DNA of 17,466 bases from Actinomycetes bacterium (lineage in GTDB: Bacteria > Actinomycetota > Actinomycetes > Actinomycetales > Microbacteriaceae): NCBI GenBank assembly GCA_023450335.1, contig JAEXHA010000106.1:1-17466 (forward strand). The letters are read 5' to 3'. The notes beneath the pieces are model-generated. The model made no database searches. It had not been told where the DNA came from and saw only the letters and a list, made by a program, of their open reading frames with translations. The position numbers and the translations under genes are program-made. Positions within the stretch are counted from its first letter, which is position 1. Each line of letters opens with the position of its first letter. Below are positions 13,703 through 17,466 of the stretch, one piece after another.

Positions 13703-14674
13703 CTACAGGGCGGCGATGATCGCGAGTTCGTCGTCGCGCGTGAGGCCGGCGGCACGGTCGCGATCCAGCCCGCGCGCCCGCTCGTCGGTCAAGACGCGGG
13801 CGACCGTTTCTTCAAGAGGTCGAATGCGCCCGCCCGCGGCCCGGTAAGCACTGCCGTCGTGCGTCGCGAAGCCCGGCATGTCGGGCGGGAGCCACAGCGG
13901 CAGCGATCGCGGACCGGCCCAGTACGCCACGTTGTGCGTGAGCAGCTGGTCCGGCGACGCGGCGACCACCTGACCGGTGTGCCCGGCCACCGCACGAATC
14001 GTGGCGAGCGTGTCGGCCAGTGGCCGGGTCGGCGCGATCGCATTCACCGTTCCCACCCACGCCGTGGCCCCGGCATCCACGACGAAATCGGCGACATCGT
14101 CGACGTCGATGACCTGGGAGGCCAGACCCTCCGCCGCCGGCACGAGGACCGGCTCGTCGGCGGCGAGCGCGAACCGTGCCGGCCAGTATCCGAAGCGGTC
14201 AGTGGGGTCGCCCGGGCCGACGATGAGTCCGGGCCGGACGACGGCGACCTTCTCGCCGAGCGTGCGCGCGGCCTGCTCGGCCGCCGACTTCGCCCGTGCG
14301 TAGTCGTACTCGTCACCCGGCTGGGCGGGTTCGGCCAGCGGCGCGGACTCATCGGTGCCGACGACGTCGGCCCGGGCGTAGACCGACAGGCTGGAGATGT
14401 ACGTGTAATGGGCGGCGCGGGCGCCGATGCTGTCGACGGCGCCGGCCACCGCGGCCGGATCCGACGAGATGTCGACGACCTCGTCCCAGGCGTGGCCGGA
14501 CACCGCGGCATACGGATCGGCGGCGGTGCGGTCGGCGACGACGAGACGAGCGCCGTCAGGGGCGGGCCGGCCACCGCGGGCGAGGCAGGTGACGCGGGCT
14601 CCCGCCTCAAGCCACTGCTGCGCGATGCGGCCGCTGAGCCAGCCGGTGCCGCCGAGGATCAGAACATCCGTCAT
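13703..14674 (-). CDS. NAD-dependent epimerase/dehydratase-like SDR protein
   Basis: 323 aa, an extended short-chain dehydrogenase/reductase. The nucleotide-binding motif GGTGWLSG is at 8-15. A serine-rich strand, YISSLSVYA (92-100), precedes the catalytic pair Y125 and K129 in YARAK, the usual YxxxK. The middle has the conserved VRPGLIVGPGDPTDRFGYWP, typical of sugar-nucleotide epimerase/reductase relatives. The substrate cannot be named. The start is set at the ATG at 14674, which leads directly into TDVLILGGTG; an in-frame ATG at 14683 (MKT-) and a GTG at 14710 are alternatives. It follows the ABC permease on the same strand after 113 bp and ends 66 bp before the leader promoter of the arg cluster. 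Confidence 0.85.
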   Translation of the reverse strand: MTDVLILGGTGWLSGRIAQQWLEAGARVTCLARGGRPAPDGARLVVADRTAADPYAAVSGHAWDEVVDISSDPAAVAGAVDSIGARAAHYTYISSLSVYARADVVGTDESAPLAEPAQPGDEYDYARAKSAAEQAARTLGEKVAVVRPGLIVGPGDPTDRFGYWPARFALAADEPVLVPAAEGLASQVIDVDDVADFVVDAGATAWVGTVNAIAPTRPLADTLATIRAVAGHTGQVVAASPDQLLTHNVAYWAGPRSLPLWLPPDMPGFATHDGSAYRAAGGRIRPLEETVARVLTDERARGLDRDRAAGLTRDDELAIIAAL

Positions 14675-14717
14675 GGTCTTCATCTCAGCACGCAGGGGCG
14701 GCGCCGGCACGCCTGTT

Positions 14718-14780
14718 CACTCGCAGCGGAAGCGCGTTCGGCGCCGCAGATGCGCACTCGGCGCGGCACACTCGCACTCG
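14718..14780. repeat. Four CACTCG repeats in the gap before the epimerase gene
   Basis: CACTCG occurs at 14718-14723, 14755-14760, 14769-14774 and 14775-14780 (CGAGTG on the minus strand), within 63 bp between the permease stop and the epimerase start. The last two are in direct tandem. This may be a cluster of regulator sites for the epimerase gene or simple GC-rich drift. Confidence 0.35.
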
Positions 14781-14787
14781 GGGTGGG

Positions 14788-16358
14788 TCAGGTGGGGAAG
14801 GCCTTGATGCGGGCCAGCAGGTCGGGCCCGGTCCGGTCGAGCGTCCGGCCACCGAGCACCGTGCCGGCGACGATCACCACGGAGCCCCACACCACGCCCA
14901 CGGCGAGTGCGGCCACGCCCATCGACGCAGACGAGGTCGTCACCGAGATCACGCCGAGTATGAGCGCCGGGGCCGCCAGCACCATGCACGCCGCCCACAC
15001 GACCAGCACCAGCAGGCCGTTGAGGAAGGTCTGACCGGGCACGGACTTGAACGGACTGTCGCCGGCCGACGCCACGGGCACCACGATCAGCGCCGATGAC
15101 ACGGCTGACACGCCGTAGCCGGTCAGCAGCAACCCGAGAGCCGCGCCGAGCACGGCCGGCAACTGCGACCATGCTCCGCCGAGTGCGGCCGTGGCCACCG
15201 CGACCACGACGACAGCCGGCACGCCGACGCTCGCCGCGCCCAGCACGCGTCCCCACCGGTCGGCGCGCCCGCGCACGCCGGTCGACAGCACCGATGCAAA
15301 TGCGGTGCCGTCGTACGAGATGTCGGCATACCCGACGATGGCCAGGATGAAGGCGACGATCACGGCCGACGCCGAGAACAGGAATCCATCGACCCCGCCG
15401 GTGAACGCGAACAGCGCCGGGAACAGCGGCACGAAGATCAGCTGCCGCAGGTACCTCGGGTCGCGCAGCCAGGCGGTCAGCGACCGGGCCCACGTCGCCC
15501 CGACGCCGCCGGTGGGCATGGCGGCGAACAGCCCCAGGGCTCCGGGTTTGACGGCACGCGCCGCCTGGCGCGGCGGAGCCGTGACCGACGCCTCGAGCGC
15601 CCGCGCCCACACGATCCACAGCACGACGAGGGTCGCCGCGGCGATCGCCAGCTTGGCCATCGCGGGCACCCATGCCCCGGAGACGACATCGCCCGGAACG
15701 GCCCACGCCGCCCCGATCGGCGTCCACGACAGCACGCCGCTGATCTGCCGGAAGCGCTCGGCACCGCCGCTGCCGCTGCCGCCGGCATCGATGAGGGTGA
15801 GGATGCCGGTGATGATGGGCCCCGCCATGATCACCACCGCGAGCACGACGGTGCCGATGATCTCGCGACCGCGGCGGTTGCCGCCGAGTCCGCGCGAGAG
15901 CGTGGCCACGAGTCGGCTGGCCACCACCGCTGTGGCGGCGCCCATCAACGCGGCCGGCAGCGCGATGACGGCCGCCAGCGGCCAGCGCACCCACACCACG
16001 GTCGTGGCCACCGCAGCCAGGATGGAGACGATGCCGGGGATGCCGGTGACCCCGGCCCCTGCCAGTGTGAGCATCAACTGCCGCAAGGTCAGCGGGAACG
16101 GGGCGAGCTGCGTCGCGTCGATCGTGGTGTCGGTGCCCGCGATCAGCAGCGGCCCGATCACCCAGCCCAGGATGAGCACGCCACCGCCGATCACCACGAT
16201 CGTGTGCGAGAGATCGCGATCACCGACCAAGCCGAGCGCGACCAGGCCCGCGACGACCATGCCCAGCACCCAGAGCGCGCCGAGCATGCCGAAGCAGAAG
16301 CCGACCAGCTGCCAGGGCCGGCGCATCAGGGTGTTGCCGAGGACGCGGTACCGAAGCC

Positions 16359-16377
<19 letters not shown>
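14788..16377 (-). CDS. ABC exporter permease subunit
   Basis: 529-aa integral membrane protein with roughly a dozen hydrophobic segments spread over its whole length. It has no ATPase motifs, and the short soluble link around 265-310 carries basic residues (APPRQAARAVKPG). It pairs with the ATPase encoded just upstream: the GTG at 16377 overlaps the ATPase stop by 19 bp. ABC-2-type permeases of this size without a periplasmic binding protein are exporters. The cargo (drug, lipid or peptide) cannot be told. The position between pheT and argC is a recurrent one for such a pair in Microbacteriaceae, as far as I recall, which suggests a conserved rather than an acquired transporter. Confidence 0.85.
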
Positions 16378-17156
<779 letters not shown>

Positions 17157-17162
17157 GATGCG

Positions 17163-17168
17163 AGCCTA
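17163..17168 (-). promoter_or_regulatory. Probable -10 element of the ABC exporter operon (leaderless)
   Basis: TAGGCT-N6-GTG on the minus strand, identical in sequence and spacing to the argH element. It lies in the 65-bp gap after the small ORF that follows pheT. Confidence 0.55.
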
Positions 17169-17221
17169 GTGGCGTCGCCGCGGGCGACCGCGTTGGTCTC
17201 CGCCGGCGTCGGCGATGCGGC

Positions 17222-17305
17222 TCAGCCGAGACCGCGGTGCGCGGCCCAGCGTGCCGCTGCCGCGCTCGCACCCTGTTCGATGAGGGCGGACAGCTCGCCG
17301 GCCAC
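17222..17305 (-). CDS. Possible 27-aa ORF directly after pheT
   Basis: A GTG at 17305 starts 3 nt after the pheT stop codon and opens 27 codons (MAGELSALIEQGASAAAARW, then AAHRGLG), ending in TGA at 17224-17222. The peptide reads like an amphipathic helix and has normal amino-acid make-up for a real protein in this genome. The close spacing would allow translational coupling to pheT. No family is recognised, and a chance ORF of this size is quite possible. Confidence 0.3.
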   Translation of the reverse strand: MAGELSALIEQGASAAAARWAAHRGLG

Positions 17306-17308
17306 GGC

Positions 17309-17466
17309 TCACTCCCGCAGCGTCGCGCCGAAGCGCTCGGCGGCGACGGCCACGCCGGCCAGCTTCGCCTCGGTCGCCTCGGCGGCGGTGAGCGTGCGGT
17401 CGTCGGCCCGGAACAGCAGCGCGAACGTCAGGCTCTTGGCGTCGTCGGCCACGCCCGGGCCGCGGT
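17309..17466 (-). CDS. pheT: Phenylalanyl-tRNA synthetase beta subunit, C-terminal end only
   Basis: Only the last 51 codons are in the window; the gene continues past the right edge. The readable sequence, KSLTFALLFRADDRTLTAAE followed by an ATEAKLAGVAVAAERFGATLRE-type end, is the anticodon-binding B8 (ferredoxin-like) domain that closes the beta subunit: SLTFALLFRADDRTL corresponds to its conserved S(L/V)TFRLxFRxxDRTLT. The subunit works with PheS as an alpha2-beta2 enzyme charging tRNA-Phe. The stop TGA is at 17311-17309. Confidence 0.9.
   Translation of the reverse strand, partial: RGPGVADDAKSLTFALLFRADDRTLTAAEATEAKLAGVAVAAERFGATLRE

Overview
The window comes from a high-GC actinobacterium, most likely a Microbacteriaceae member close to Microbacterium. 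The reasons are the G+C content (about 70% by eye), the actinobacterial gene order pheT / ABC transporter / argCJBDF / argH / tyrS, and many genes whose start codon lies 6-7 nt after a TANNNT -10 hexamer (leaderless transcription). No rRNA, tRNA, CRISPR array, insertion sequence or phage gene was seen. It is a chromosomal housekeeping region, mostly on the minus strand.

In transcription order (right to left): the last 51 codons of pheT (17309-17466); a possible 27-aa ORF (17222-17305); an ABC exporter pair (ATPase 16359-17156, permease 14788-16377); an NAD-dependent epimerase-like protein (13703-14674); an intergenic stretch with a candidate arginine-rich leader peptide (13559-13636) and alternative RNA helices; then argC-argJ-argB-argD-argF (13470 down to 8096), joined by four successive 4-nt stop/start overlaps. 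These five enzymes take N-acetylglutamate to citrulline, with ArgJ regenerating acetylglutamate from acetylornithine. After them come a 16-aa leaderless micro-ORF that overlaps a DUF418-type acyltransferase-like membrane protein (6938-7990), then argH (5422-6852) from its own promoter. argR and argG, often found in actinobacterial arg clusters, are absent here.

Left of argH is an AT-rich regulatory island (5347-5421) with two related inverted repeats over the promoter of a SatD-family gene (4696-5346). That gene converges on a small membrane protein (4099-4689) resembling the C-terminal half of DUF3307 proteins. Next are two damaged-looking divergent genes: a small coiled-coil ORF with an apparent 1-nt frameshift (3856-4024) and an aldo/keto reductase lacking its usual first ~20 residues (2914-3822). 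The left end holds tyrS (1492-2811), a DUF4184 membrane protein (641-1453), and the 3' part of a plus-strand pyridoxamine-phosphate-oxidase-like gene (1-655).

The best candidates for undescribed biology are: (1) a leaderless Arg-rich leader peptide before argC, suggesting ribosome-mediated arginine attenuation in a cluster without argR; (2) a 66-bp palindromic element inserted in frame in argC; (3) a strongly over-represented word, GGATGCCGG, on both strands; and (4) paired AT(A/C)AG-N7-CT(T/G)AT operators over the satD promoter. All were read by eye; no alignment, folding or database search was possible.
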